From Linyphia triangularis (Eukaryota; Arthropoda; Arachnida; Araneae; Linyphiidae), in the NCBI GenBank assembly GCA_963978545.1, contig OZ021731.1, positions 56,717,242 to 56,781,241 on the forward strand: a DNA stretch of 64,000 bases, in the 5' to 3' direction. Under the pieces are notes generated by a model. It did no database searches. It saw only the letters and a list, made by a program, of their open reading frames with translations, and was not told the DNA's origin. Positions 63,953-64,000 of the stretch are shown here, piece after piece; position 1 is the stretch's first letter; every line of letters starts with the position of its first letter. The translations under genes and the position numbers were made by a program.

Positions 63953-64000
63953 ATTATTTATTGTTGCTGTTGTTGTAGTTATTTACGAATTTTGAACTTG

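Noticed and set aside
63682..63978. Poly-Leu open frame resembling a membrane protein
   Set aside because: Mostly a TTA/TTG repeat translation. The N-terminal hydrophobic part has no supporting signal.

Overview
The window looks like AT-rich, intron-containing, gene-poor animal DNA, probably arthropod and possibly chelicerate (spider-like). The support is GT-AG introns, long A/T homopolymers and microsatellites, DNA transposons of the Tc1/mariner and hAT superfamilies, a LINE fragment and a tRNA-derived SINE. The species cannot be named from the sequence. No prokaryotic signals were seen: no operons, ribosome binding sites or CRISPR.

Only one protein-coding gene is well supported. It is a three-exon gene on the + strand (11810-14792) encoding a predicted 298-residue secreted protein: signal peptide, two CUB domains and a Ser/Thr/Pro-rich, N-glycosylation-rich tail. 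Both introns are phase 1 and interrupt the two CUB domains at the equivalent place. Its introns hold a (CA)n microsatellite and two hairpins, one of them microRNA-precursor-like.

The rest is intergenic. From 1 to 5.5 kb there are old tandem arrays with ~95-155 bp units. From 6.6 to 10.2 kb there is a hAT-type non-autonomous element with an 8-bp target duplication, a decayed LINE reverse transcriptase and a hAT remnant. Between 16.8 and 20.8 kb there is a MITE with an internal hairpin, a 27-bp minisatellite and two more hAT elements with exact 8-bp duplications. From 22.7 to 27.3 kb a Tc1 element and a 2.7 kb hAT-like element are stacked inside an older repeat, called R1 here. At 32.2 kb a tRNA-derived SINE has a perfect 16-bp target duplication. 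R1 recurs at 32.9, 34.9, 47.4 and 57.5 kb. A ~660-bp near-palindrome lies at 36.9-37.6 kb. A second Tc1 copy at 39.4-41.6 kb carries a nested hAT MITE rich in ATCGAT motifs. A mariner-derived fold-back lies at 48.7-49.3 kb, and mariner-like remnants with terminal inverted repeats lie at 60.9-62.0 kb.

Several islands of more balanced base composition (about 3.0, 44.2, 51.5-52.3, 54.2-54.6, 55.9-56.2, 62.3-62.6 and 63.4 kb) stand out from the AT-rich background. They are possible regulatory elements or 5' exons of neighbouring genes, but this is inference. I found no undescribed multi-gene system. The most unusual items are the R1 repeat family, the long palindrome, the intronic hairpin and the nested transposon stacks.
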